Shown: one piece after another, positions 33,741-42,616 of the stretch
Layout: each line of letters begins with the position of its first letter
How positions within the stretch are numbered: position 1 is the stretch's first letter
The notes under the pieces: generated by a model
What the model was told of the DNA's origin: nothing
What the model saw: the letters and a program-made list of their open reading frames with translations, nothing else
The model's database searches: none
Program-made: the position numbers and the translations under genes
NCBI GenBank assembly: GCA_039196715.1
Contig: JBCCUP010000009.1
Coordinates: forward strand, 1 to 64,000
Origin: Pseudomonadota bacterium
Lineage (GTDB): Bacteria > Pseudomonadota > Gammaproteobacteria > CALCKW01
DNA length: 64,000 nucleotides
Direction of reading: 5' to 3'

Positions 33741-35270
33741 GTGGTCGAAAAACCGGCAAAGCGACGGCGAAGGAAGGTGAGTGACAGGCCTGTGCTCGGG
33801 ACGAGGGCACCCTATCTGATGCGCGGCCTGACGCCACAGAACGCGCTCAGTGAGGAAGGCCTGGCCACCATCGAGCACAACGCCGACACCATCCTGGCCG
33901 AAATCGGAATGGACTTTGTCGACGACCCGGAGGTTTTGACGACGTTTGCCAACGCCGGTTGCGAGGTTGACGGCACGCGTGTGCGGTTCGAACCGGGTTT
34001 TTGCCGTCGCACGATCTCGGCGACGGCGCCAAAGCAGTTTGTCCAACACGCACGCAACCCCGCAAATTCGGTGCAGATGGGGGGCAACGCGACGGTGCTG
34101 TGTCCGTCTTGGGGGCCGCCGTTCGTGCACGATATCGAGCGGGGTAGACGCTATGCTTCCCTCGCAGATTTCGACACGCTGGTGAAGTTGCACCACAGTT
34201 TGCCGTGGCTGCACCACTCCGGCGGGGTGGTATGTGAACCGGTGGATCTGCCGGCGAACAAGCGCCACCTCGACATGCTCTACAGCCATATCCGTTTCTC
34301 GGATCGGGCCTTCATGGGTGCGTTCATTGGCGCCGAGCGCGCCGGGCACGCGATCGACATGGCGAGAATCGTGTTCGGCGAGGCTTACGTCCAGGACAAT
34401 GCGGTCTTGTATTGTGTCTCGAACACCAATGCGCCGCTGGTTATGGACGCCAACATGTCCGGGGCGCTGAAGACCTACGCCAGGGCGAATCAGCCCGTGG
34501 CGTGTACGCCCTGGGTGCTGACCGGTGCGATGAGCCCGTGCACGGTTGCAGGCACATTGGCTCAAGTGCTGGCGGAAGCGCTCGCGTGTCTCAGCCTGGT
34601 GCAGCTGATCAAACCGGGTGCGCCGTGCCTGATGGGGTCGTTCGCATCCACCCTCTCGATGCAAACGGGTGCGCCCACCTTCGGCAGTCCTGAAGCCGGG
34701 TTGATGGTGCTGGCGGCCGGTCAGTTGGCGAGGCGCCTCGGCGTGCCGTTGCACACGGTCGGGACCCTGACATCGTCCAAGTTGCCTGATGCACAGAGCC
34801 AGCAAGAAGGGACCTGGGGGCTGCTGATGGCGCTGTCTGCCGGGGCGAATGTGGTGAACCACGCGACAGGGTGGCTCGAGGGCGGCTTGGTGACGTCGTT
34901 CGAGAAAACCCTGCTGGACCACGATCTGTGCGGCAAGTTGTGCCGGTTTTTCGAGGGCATCGATCTCAGTGAAAACGCCCAGGCCATGGATGCGATTTCA
35001 GCCACTGGACCGGGCCAGCATTTTCTCGGTTCCGAGCACACCCAGGCCAACTTCATGGACGCGTTGTTTCGGCCGCTTGCCGCTGACGACACCGCCTACG
35101 AACACTGGCTGGATGCGGGCGCCGAAGACGCCGCCACGCGTGCGGGTGGGCTGTGGCGAACGCAACTGGCGTCGTACCGCGACCCCGGCCTGGATGCGGA
35201 TGTCGACGCGGCGTTGCAGGCCTACATCACCAGGCGAAAATCAGAACAACCGGACAGGAACTACTTCTGA
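33741..35270 (+). CDS. MttB-family (trimethylamine methyltransferase-like) protein without pyrrolysine
   Basis: 509 residues from a GTG with GGAGGG upstream. The MttB fold is recognisable (PFVHDIERGRRYASLADFDTLVKL, HSGGVVCEPVDLPANKRHLDMLYSHI, TPWVLTGAMSPCTVAGTLAQVLAEALACLSLVQLIKPGAPC). The reading frame has no internal TAG, so it belongs to the large non-pyrrolysine group that includes glycine-betaine methyltransferase. Such enzymes transfer a methyl group from a quaternary or tertiary amine to a cob(I)alamin protein. No corrinoid-protein gene is adjacent. First gene of the operon; its TGA overlaps the next ATG. Confidence 0.88.
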   Translation: MVEKPAKRRRRKVSDRPVLGTRAPYLMRGLTPQNALSEEGLATIEHNADTILAEIGMDFVDDPEVLTTFANAGCEVDGTRVRFEPGFCRRTISATAPKQFVQHARNPANSVQMGGNATVLCPSWGPPFVHDIERGRRYASLADFDTLVKLHHSLPWLHHSGGVVCEPVDLPANKRHLDMLYSHIRFSDRAFMGAFIGAERAGHAIDMARIVFGEAYVQDNAVLYCVSNTNAPLVMDANMSGALKTYARANQPVACTPWVLTGAMSPCTVAGTLAQVLAEALACLSLVQLIKPGAPCLMGSFASTLSMQTGAPTFGSPEAGLMVLAAGQLARRLGVPLHTVGTLTSSKLPDAQSQQEGTWGLLMALSAGANVVNHATGWLEGGLVTSFEKTLLDHDLCGKLCRFFEGIDLSENAQAMDAISATGPGQHFLGSEHTQANFMDALFRPLAADDTAYEHWLDAGAEDAATRAGGLWRTQLASYRDPGLDADVDAALQAYITRRKSEQPDRNYF

Positions 35271-37654
35271 TGCGCGTGATTGTGGTCGGCGGTGGTGCGG
35301 TGGGGTTGAGTGTGGCCTACCACCTCGCGCTTCGCGGCGGCTGCGATGTGACCCTGCTCGAACGGAACCAACTCAGCTCCGGCACGTCGTGGCACGCGGC
35401 GGGCATTGTGGGGCCCTTGCGTGCGACGCCCGGGATGACGACGTTGGCCAACTACGCGCGTGCCCTCTTTCCGAGACTGGAACGGGAAACGGGGCTCGCG
35501 ACGGGGTACCGTCAGACGGGTGGCTACTGGCTGGCGCGTCATCCGGCTCGGCTCGACGAGCTGCACCGGATTGCCAGTGTGGGACGGGTGTCGGGCTTGT
35601 TGTCACGGGTGGTCGATTGCGAGGAGATCGCCATAGCGGGGCTCGAGCTGTCCGATCACCTGGGTGCGTTGCATGTGCCGGAAGACGGCAACGTGAACCC
35701 GGTGGACTTGTGTCAAGCCTACGCACGCGCCGCGGTGCAACGCGGCGTCAGTGTGCGTGAACACTGTGGTGTGGCGGGGCTCTGCGTCGCTGGCGGGCGC
35801 GTTGTCGGTGTCGAGCTGCTCGACGGCAGTCGGCTCGAGGCCGATGCCGTCGCACTGTGCACCGGCGCGTGGACACGCGAACTTGCCGCATCCTGTGGGG
35901 TTGCTGTGCCACTGCAGGCTGTCGAACACATGTACGTCGTGACCGAGCCCATCGCGGGGCTGCCTGACCCCTTCCCCGTGGTGCGGGACCTGGATTCGGG
36001 CATCTACCTCAAAGGGGATGCGGGCCGACTCGTTCTCGGTGGCTTCGAGCCGAATGCCATTTGTTGGGATCCGTACGGTGCGGCCGGCGACACGCCGTTT
36101 CTTGAACTGCCCGATAACTGGACGCAATTCGAACCTTTTATGGAGGCCGCCCTCGCACTGATGCCGACGTTGGCCGACGTCGGCATTCAGCGATTCATGA
36201 ACGGTCCTGAGAGCTTCACGGCCGATTCGCGGCCCTTGATTGGCCAGTGCAACGAACTCGATCAGCTGTTCGTGGCTGCCGGTATGAATTCCGTGGGCGT
36301 GATGAGCTCGGCCGGTGTGGGGCGCTTGCTCGCAAACTGGATCCTTGACGGGCGCGCCGACACCGATGCCTGGGACGTGGATGTCGCGCGCGTGGACCCG
36401 CTCGTGGCCTCGACGGCGCACATGGCGACGCGCATGCAGGAAGCGGTTGCGGACGTGTTTGCGCTGCATTGGCCTTACAAACAGCCCTCTGCCGGCCGTG
36501 ACCTCAGGCGCTCGGCCCTGCACACACGGTGGGCAGACGCCGGCGCGGTGTTCGGCCTGACTGGCGGTTGGGAGCGGGGATTGTGGTATGCAAAGGTGCC
36601 CGCAGAGCGGCGACTGCCCTACAGCGTGTCGGCTCAGCCCTGGCAAGGTATCGCCGCGCGCGAGGCGGCCGAGTTGTCCACCGGGACAGCGCTGCTGGAT
36701 CTTTCGCCGTTTTGCAAACTGGCGCTGTCGGGTTCAGGCGTGCTCGAGGGGCTCAATTGGCTCTCCTGCGCCGAGCTCGATGTGGCCGTGGGCTGTTCGG
36801 TGTACACGCAATTGCTCAACCGCGAAGGCGGCATCGAGATGGACGTGACCGTCACGCGACGGGGCGGGAATCGCTTCGATATCACCTCGGGCGCGGCGAC
36901 CCGCTGGCGCGACCGTGCCTGGTTGCGGCGTCAGTTGCCCGCGTCGGTCCGCATCGATGATGTCAGCGACGCCTATTGCGTGATCGGCGTCATGGGTGCC
37001 GGCAGTCGAGTGCTGCTTGGCAGCCTGTCGAGCGATTGGCAGCCGGGCGCCTTTGGCAGCGTCTCGGACGCCACGGTCGCCGGTGTGCGGTGCCGCGTGA
37101 CACGGCGCAGTTTCGTCGGGTCGCTCGGCTGGGAGGTGAGCGTGGCAGTGGAAGACGCTGTCACGGTCTTCGACGCGTTGGTGGCCGGCGGGGCGCAGGC
37201 AATGGGCCACTACGCCGTAGACGCGTGCCGAATCGAGAAGGGCTTCAAACACTGGGGGCACGACCTGGGCCCGACACTCACGCCGCTCGAAGCGGATCTT
37301 GGATTCTGTGTTGATTGGCAATCCGACTTTCAGGGCAAGACGGTCCTGGAGGCGCAACGCGACAGTGGCCTCACGCGCCGACTGCAACTGATGGCGGTGG
37401 AGGGTGCGCCGCTGTTGTTGCACGACGAGCCGATCTTCGAGTCCGGCACTTGGGTCGGCGTGTCCACGTCAGGTGCTATCGGTGCGCGTACCGGACTGGC
37501 TCTGTGTTTCGCGTTGCTCGATGTGGCCCCGGGAGAGTCGCGTCGTGACACGGTCCGGCGTCGATTCGAGATTGAGGTGGCCGGTGCGCGCTACGCCGCT
37601 CGCGCCTTGGCCCGCCCACCGTTTGATCCACGTGGTTTGGAGATGCGCGCATGA
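35270..37654 (+). CDS. FAD/GcvT demethylating dehydrogenase 1 (dimethylglycine/sarcosine dehydrogenase type)
   Basis: 794 residues. Residues 1-380 are a DAO-type FAD domain (VIVVGGGAVGLSVAYHLA at 3-20, SGTSWHAAGIVGP near 37-50). The latter motif contains the His that carries covalent FAD in mitochondrial dimethylglycine dehydrogenase. The middle FAO_M-type segment includes FALHWPYKQPSAGRDLRRSAL and GGWERGLWY, and the C-terminal ~380 residues are a GcvT tetrahydrofolate aminomethyltransferase domain (DVTVTRRGGNRFDITSGA, YAVDACRIEKGFKHWGHDL, GARTGLALCFALLDV). It oxidises an N-methyl amine and passes the C1 unit to folate. Coupled at both ends by start-stop overlap. Confidence 0.88.
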   Translation: MRVIVVGGGAVGLSVAYHLALRGGCDVTLLERNQLSSGTSWHAAGIVGPLRATPGMTTLANYARALFPRLERETGLATGYRQTGGYWLARHPARLDELHRIASVGRVSGLLSRVVDCEEIAIAGLELSDHLGALHVPEDGNVNPVDLCQAYARAAVQRGVSVREHCGVAGLCVAGGRVVGVELLDGSRLEADAVALCTGAWTRELAASCGVAVPLQAVEHMYVVTEPIAGLPDPFPVVRDLDSGIYLKGDAGRLVLGGFEPNAICWDPYGAAGDTPFLELPDNWTQFEPFMEAALALMPTLADVGIQRFMNGPESFTADSRPLIGQCNELDQLFVAAGMNSVGVMSSAGVGRLLANWILDGRADTDAWDVDVARVDPLVASTAHMATRMQEAVADVFALHWPYKQPSAGRDLRRSALHTRWADAGAVFGLTGGWERGLWYAKVPAERRLPYSVSAQPWQGIAAREAAELSTGTALLDLSPFCKLALSGSGVLEGLNWLSCAELDVAVGCSVYTQLLNREGGIEMDVTVTRRGGNRFDITSGAATRWRDRAWLRRQLPASVRIDDVSDAYCVIGVMGAGSRVLLGSLSSDWQPGAFGSVSDATVAGVRCRVTRRSFVGSLGWEVSVAVEDAVTVFDALVAGGAQAMGHYAVDACRIEKGFKHWGHDLGPTLTPLEADLGFCVDWQSDFQGKTVLEAQRDSGLTRRLQLMAVEGAPLLLHDEPIFESGTWVGVSTSGAIGARTGLALCFALLDVAPGESRRDTVRRRFEIEVAGARYAARALARPPFDPRGLEMRA

Positions 37655-40053
37655 ACAGGGCACAGGTCGTTGTCATCGGGGGCGGTGCGATGGGTGTGTC
37701 GCTGATCTACCACCTGGTCAAGATGGGCTGGTCCGATGTCGTGCTGGCCGAGAAGAATGACCTCACGCACGGCTCGACCTGGCATGCCGCGGGTCTGTGT
37801 ACCCACTTTGCCCACAACGCCACGATCCAGGCCCTGCGCGCGACTTCGGTACGCCTGTACCGCGACACCTTGCCTGAGGAGACGGGCCAGAGTTGCGGAT
37901 TTCATGCCTGCGGTGCGATGCGCGTGACCACAAACTCGGATCGACTCGACGAGTTTGCCCATGTTGCTGGTCTCTCCGCGTTCACAGGTCACCCACTCGA
38001 GCTTCTGACCCCGGATCGCATCGCCGAGCTCCACCCCCTGGCGCGGCTGGACGGTCTGCTTGGCGGGATACACGAGCCCGATGACGGTCACGTCGACCCC
38101 ACGCTCGCGACCACGGCCATGGCCACAGTTGCCGCGTCCGGCGGGGCGAGCATTCAACGGCAAAACGCGGTGCACGCCATCGTGCGGGAGTCCGGCAAGT
38201 GGCGCGTTGAGACGGAGCGGGGAACCATTGAAACGCGGCATGTGGTCAACGCCGCTGGCACGTGGGGATGGGAAGTCGGCCACATGATGGGTCTCAACAT
38301 TCCGTCGGTGCCGGTATTGCATCAATACCTCGTGACCGAGCGCGTCGACGCCGTTTCAGAGCGTCAAGCGGCTGGGCTGGATGAACTGCCTATCATCCGT
38401 GACCCCGAGGAGAGCTGGTACGTCCGCCAGGAACGCGATGGGCTGATTCTCGGTCCCTACGAGACAGCGGCCCAGGTCTGGTCGGTTGACGGCTGCCCGC
38501 CCGACTTCGGCGCCGATTTGCTGCCGCCCGAACTCGATCGGGTTGAGCACATCATCGACGCAGCGCTGGCCCGGATTCCGGCCCTGGGCACGGCGGGTGT
38601 TCGGACGGTGATCAACGGGCCAATCACCTTCACACCCGATGCGAACCCGCTGATCGGCCCGGCCCATGGTCTTGAGAACGCGTGGCTGCTGACCGGGTCG
38701 TCCATGGGTGTGATGGAAGGCGGTGGTGCGGGCTGGTTTCTCGCGCACTGGATGACCCACGGTGCGCCGCCGATGGACGCCCTCGCCGTCGACAGTCGCC
38801 GATTCGGGGCCTGGGCGGACCGAGACTACCGTGTGGCCAAGGCGATCGAGTGCTTCGGCTTGCAATTTGGGGTGCACTATCCCTACGAGGAGCGACCTGC
38901 CGCGCGCGATCGGCGACTGACACCGCTGCATGCAGCCATGAAGGCACGCGGCGCGGTCATGGGCTGTGTGCACGGTTGGGAACGCCCGAACGGGTTCACG
39001 GCAGGCGGCGTGGATCCGTATCGGCCGCACTTTCGCGACCGGGGCTGGCGTGCCGTGGTCGCGCGCGAGGCCGAGGCGGTGTCCGAACGGGTTGCGCTGG
39101 CTGACGTGTCGGTCTTCGCCAAGTTCGAGGTTAGCGGCGTAGAAACAGAGGCCTTTCTCGATGAGTTGGGCGCCAATGCCCCCCCGCGGCCAGGGCGCGT
39201 CGGGCTGATTCACGCACTGACACCGGCCGGTGGGGTCGCGTCTGAATTCACCGTCGCGCGCCTGACGCCAGACCTGGCCTACCTCACCGCTGCTGCAGCG
39301 GCCGAGGAACACGACGCGGATCGGTTGATGGCGCATGCCAGCACCCGCACTGTCGAGTTGCGGAACGTCACCGTCGAGTGGGCCGTGATCGGTGTCATGG
39401 GGCCCTTGTCGCGCAGGCTGATCGCACGGCTCACCGACGTGGACCTCGAAACCGGCTTTCCGTGGTTGACCGTGCAGTGCATCGCGGTGGCGGACATCCC
39501 GGTGCGTGCGCTTCGGGTGTCGTACCTCGGCGAACTGGGCTGGGAGCTGCACGTGCGCGCCGACGAGGCCGAGCGGCTGTTGCGGGCGCTCGAGCGCGCG
39601 GGGGAGGGGCTCGGGCTAGGCTACTACGGTGCACACGCCGCCAATGCACTGCGGCTCGAGAAGGGCTACCGAGCGTGGGGCGCGGACCTGACAACGGAGC
39701 GAACACCGCTTGAAGCGGGATTGCAGCGTTTCGTGAAAGTCGACGGTCGTGGGTTTGTCGGGCGTGAGGCGATGCTCTCGCGTGTCGACCCCTGGGACAT
39801 GGTCTTGTTGGAGATCGACATCAGCGACACCGAGCCCTTTTACACCCACACGGTCTGGCAGCACGGGACACCCGTGGGCGTGATCACCTCCGCGGCGCAC
39901 GGCCCCCGTACAGGGAAAACGCTGGCACTCGCCTATCTGCGCGAACCTTCCGCCCGGGCTGGACTGAGCGTGGATGTGCTCGGCGCACGCTATGCCGCGC
40001 GCGTGCTCGACCAGGTGCCGTACGACCCCGCCAACCACCGACTCACGGGATAG
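37651..40053 (+). CDS. FAD/GcvT demethylating dehydrogenase 2, paralogue of the preceding gene
   Basis: 800 residues with the same architecture: FAD motif VVIGGGAMGVSLIYHLVKMG (about 6-25), THGSTWHAAGLCTH with the covalent-FAD-type His, HYPYEERPAARDRRLTPLH and HGWERPNGF in the middle, and the GcvT domain ending YGAHAANALRLEKGYRAWGADLTTERTPLEAG. It diverges strongly from its neighbour outside these motifs, as expected if the two act on different substrates, for example dimethyl and monomethyl amines. ATGA overlap with the preceding gene and 6 bases before the aminotransferase gene. Confidence 0.88.
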   Translation: MNRAQVVVIGGGAMGVSLIYHLVKMGWSDVVLAEKNDLTHGSTWHAAGLCTHFAHNATIQALRATSVRLYRDTLPEETGQSCGFHACGAMRVTTNSDRLDEFAHVAGLSAFTGHPLELLTPDRIAELHPLARLDGLLGGIHEPDDGHVDPTLATTAMATVAASGGASIQRQNAVHAIVRESGKWRVETERGTIETRHVVNAAGTWGWEVGHMMGLNIPSVPVLHQYLVTERVDAVSERQAAGLDELPIIRDPEESWYVRQERDGLILGPYETAAQVWSVDGCPPDFGADLLPPELDRVEHIIDAALARIPALGTAGVRTVINGPITFTPDANPLIGPAHGLENAWLLTGSSMGVMEGGGAGWFLAHWMTHGAPPMDALAVDSRRFGAWADRDYRVAKAIECFGLQFGVHYPYEERPAARDRRLTPLHAAMKARGAVMGCVHGWERPNGFTAGGVDPYRPHFRDRGWRAVVAREAEAVSERVALADVSVFAKFEVSGVETEAFLDELGANAPPRPGRVGLIHALTPAGGVASEFTVARLTPDLAYLTAAAAAEEHDADRLMAHASTRTVELRNVTVEWAVIGVMGPLSRRLIARLTDVDLETGFPWLTVQCIAVADIPVRALRVSYLGELGWELHVRADEAERLLRALERAGEGLGLGYYGAHAANALRLEKGYRAWGADLTTERTPLEAGLQRFVKVDGRGFVGREAMLSRVDPWDMVLLEIDISDTEPFYTHTVWQHGTPVGVITSAAHGPRTGKTLALAYLREPSARAGLSVDVLGARYAARVLDQVPYDPANHRLTG

Positions 40054-40059
40054 AACAGG

Positions 40060-41367
40060 ATGAACGACGCAACGCCAGAACTGGATTGGTCACTCTCGGG
40101 CACGGCGGCGCGGCGCGAACGCTACTACGCGTCCAGCCAGCGCAAGTTCGTTCCCTTTGCCGACCCCCTGGTGTTTCAACGTGGCCAGGGGCAGTACCTC
40201 TGGGACAACGAAGACGCGCGGTACACCGACCTGCTCGGTATGAACGTGTGCATCTCGGTGGGACACTCGCACCCGCGCGTGGTCGGGGCTGCGATGCAAC
40301 AAGCGCAAGACCTGACCCATTGCACCACCATGTTCTATCACCCCGCGCCGGCCCACCTGGCTGAAGAGTTGGCTGCGCGCATGCCGGTCGGGCACGAGTG
40401 GGTCGTGCACTTCACCAACTCCGGCGCCGAGGCGATTGACCTCGCTATGACCATGGCACGCACGTACACCGGCCACCTCGACCTGCTGGCGCTGCGCACG
40501 GCTTACCACGGCCCGACCGCGGCGGCGCAATCGGTCACCGGCATTGCTTCGTGGCGTCACCCGGGGATGCCGGGTCACGTGAGTTTTGTTGCCGACCCCA
40601 ATCAATACCGCGGCGTGTTCGGTGCGACAACGGAGCCGTACCTCGATGAGATCGAGCGCGCCATCGCCACGTCCACGCAAGGCCAGGTCGCCGGCATGCT
40701 CATCGAAAGCGTGCAGGGTTACGGTGGCATCGTCGAGATGCCACCGGGTTACCTCTCCGGTGCTGCCGAGCGGGTGCGCGCGGCGGGAGGACTCTACATC
40801 GCCGATGAAGTGCAATCGGGTTTCGGGCGCACCGGGGACCACTTCTGGGGATTCCAGGCCGATGGGGTGGTGCCTGACATCGTGGTCATGGCCAAGGGCC
40901 TCGGCAACGGCTTCCCGATCGGCGCCGTGGTCGCGCGCAAGGCCATTGCCGCACCCATGGCCGAGAAGTTTCTGTTTCACACCTACGGCGCCAACCCGAC
41001 CAGCTGCGCGGCGGCACGCGCCGTGTTGCAGGTGCTCGACGACGAGGGCTTGCAAGCCAACGCGCGGACCGTCGGGTCGGCGTTGCTTGCTCGGCTTCAT
41101 GAGCTCAAGGCGCGTCACGCCGCGATCGGCGACGTGCGGGGACGGGGGTTGATGCTAGCGATTGAGATCGTGTCGGACCGGGAGACCAAAGCCCCCGATC
41201 CCGCTGCCACGGCCAGGGTGTTCGAGCGCTGCCGGGAGCACCGCATCATCCTGTCGAAATCCGGGCCGACGCAATCGGTGTTGAGAATGGTGCCGCCCTT
41301 GTGTTTGACGCTGGACGACGTGGATGCTGTCGCTGACGCGCTGGATCGGGCCTTCTCCGAGACGTGA
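40060..41367 (+). CDS. class III (omega-type) aminotransferase
   Basis: 435 residues, PLP-dependent fold type I, AGXT2/omega-aminotransferase group. GVHFTN-type motif as VVHFTNSGAEAIDLAM (about 113-128), YIADEVQSGFGRTGDHFWGF with the PLP-ring Asp (about 247-266), the Schiff-base Lys in VVMAKGLGNGFPIGAVV (about 276-292), and HTYGANPTSCAAARAVL. These enzymes act on a primary amine far from, or in place of, the alpha position: beta-alanine, GABA, 3-aminoisobutyrate, or the alanine/glyoxylate pair. Last gene of the demethylation operon, where it would receive the fully demethylated amine. Confidence 0.88.
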   Translation: MNDATPELDWSLSGTAARRERYYASSQRKFVPFADPLVFQRGQGQYLWDNEDARYTDLLGMNVCISVGHSHPRVVGAAMQQAQDLTHCTTMFYHPAPAHLAEELAARMPVGHEWVVHFTNSGAEAIDLAMTMARTYTGHLDLLALRTAYHGPTAAAQSVTGIASWRHPGMPGHVSFVADPNQYRGVFGATTEPYLDEIERAIATSTQGQVAGMLIESVQGYGGIVEMPPGYLSGAAERVRAAGGLYIADEVQSGFGRTGDHFWGFQADGVVPDIVVMAKGLGNGFPIGAVVARKAIAAPMAEKFLFHTYGANPTSCAAARAVLQVLDDEGLQANARTVGSALLARLHELKARHAAIGDVRGRGLMLAIEIVSDRETKAPDPAATARVFERCREHRIILSKSGPTQSVLRMVPPLCLTLDDVDAVADALDRAFSET

Positions 41368-41458
41368 CCTCCACGCGCCCAATCTGGTCAGCGTTGCCCA
41401 CCTGATCAGTCCGCGGTTTGGTGAGCCTGCCGTCGGACGGGCGTGCGACCGACGGGTC

Positions 41459-42265
41459 TCAGCGCTCGCGTAGTGCTGCCATTTCTGCGCGCAGCGCCTT
41501 GATCTCCGCCATCAAGGCGCGGTTGTCGATGTCGGCTTCGATGCCGGCAGCCCGGTCCGCCTCGGCCTTCGCACGTGCCTGCTCCTGGTCGAGCACGTTG
41601 ACGACGATGCCGATCACCATGTTGAGGAAGGCGAACGCGGTGAAGAAAATGAAACTCAGGTAGAACACCCAACTCAACGGGTAGACCGCCTGGGTCTCGT
41701 ACATCACGTCGGTCCAGTCCTCGAATGTCATCACCCGGAAGAGGGTGAGCAGCGAGCGAGCGATATCCCCCCAGAGCACCGGATTGATGCGCTCGAACAG
41801 GGTGCTGCCGATGGCCGCGTAGATGTAGAAAATGATGAACATCAACAGCAGCACATAGGCCAACTGTGGCAGCGCCTTGATCAGCGAGTTCAGCAGAACG
41901 CGCAGTTCCGGGATGATCGAGACCATGCGGAGCACGCGAAACACGCGAATCAATCGCGCGACCAGCACCTGGTCGCTGCCGCCGCCCGGAATCAGACTGA
42001 CGGCGACAATGACGGTGTCGAAGAGGTTCCAGCCGTTGGCGAAGAATCGGCGCTTGCTCGGCGCCGCGGCGAAACGCAGCCCGATCTCGCAGACGAAGAA
42101 CACCGTGATCGCGAGGTCGAAGAGTTCGAGCAAGGTCGCGGTGCGTGGGCTGAGTTCGAACGTCTTGGCACCGAGCAGCAGCGCCGAAGCGATGATCACG
42201 CTGACGGCTGTCCACTCGAACAGACGGTTGTTGGCGATGGCTTCGAGGCGTTGGGTCAGGGTCAT
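41459..42265 (-). CDS. NaChBac-type six-helix voltage-gated cation channel
   Basis: 268 residues from the ATG at 42265 (a GTG at 42292 is in frame). Six membrane segments: S1 about 17-33, S2 48-64, S3 78-93, S4 102-122 with Arg at 104, 107, 110 and 113, S5 132-157 and S6 198-224. The pore-loop filter is TFEDWTD (180-186), where the sodium channels NaChBac and NavAb have TLESW and calcium-selective designs carry extra Asp. The C-terminal 225-268 is a charged coiled coil (MAEIKALRAEMAALRER) for tetramer assembly. Monocistronic. Confidence 0.88.
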   Translation of the reverse strand: MTLTQRLEAIANNRLFEWTAVSVIIASALLLGAKTFELSPRTATLLELFDLAITVFFVCEIGLRFAAAPSKRRFFANGWNLFDTVIVAVSLIPGGGSDQVLVARLIRVFRVLRMVSIIPELRVLLNSLIKALPQLAYVLLLMFIIFYIYAAIGSTLFERINPVLWGDIARSLLTLFRVMTFEDWTDVMYETQAVYPLSWVFYLSFIFFTAFAFLNMVIGIVVNVLDQEQARAKAEADRAAGIEADIDNRALMAEIKALRAEMAALRER

Positions 42266-42616
42266 GGGTTTGAAACGGGCTGACGGGTTCACGGTGTGTG
42301 TGCTACTCCCCTGGTGGTTGCGAAAACCAACCCGTCAGGGCACCTGAACCCGGTCGGCCGCGTCAGGCTGTGCACAGCACCCCTTTTTCTGTAGGGGGTG
42401 TTTGGCGATTCCACAAGGTGGGCTGCACTGATCCCTGTGCGCAGTGCCGGCGCGGGTGGTCGCCGACGCGCAGGCTCGTGCGGAGCCTGGACACCGCCGA
42501 AATGCTCCCCGACGTTTCGGGGACGCGTACAATGCAACACTCTCGGCGCGCCCGACCGGGTTCGTGCGGCGGCAACGCGCGACCCTCGACCCCGGCGCCC
42601 TGATGCCACCCACCCG
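42266..42616. other. gap between channel and DMT-transporter genes
   Basis: No gene supported. TCCCCGA (42506-42512) and TCGGGGA (42517-42523) form a perfect 7-bp stem with a CGTT loop; CGTACAAT (42525-42532) follows and could be a -10 element for the transporter gene. CACCCC (42378-42383) and GGGGTG (42395-42400) can pair across an 11-base loop. Confidence 0.35.

Noticed and set aside
33741-35270. Pyrrolysine in the MttB homologue
   Set aside because: No in-frame TAG inside the gene; it belongs to the non-pyrrolysine branch.
42378-42400. CACCCC...GGGGTG hairpin as a terminator
   Set aside because: The T-run lies in the loop, not after the stem, and only six pairs form.
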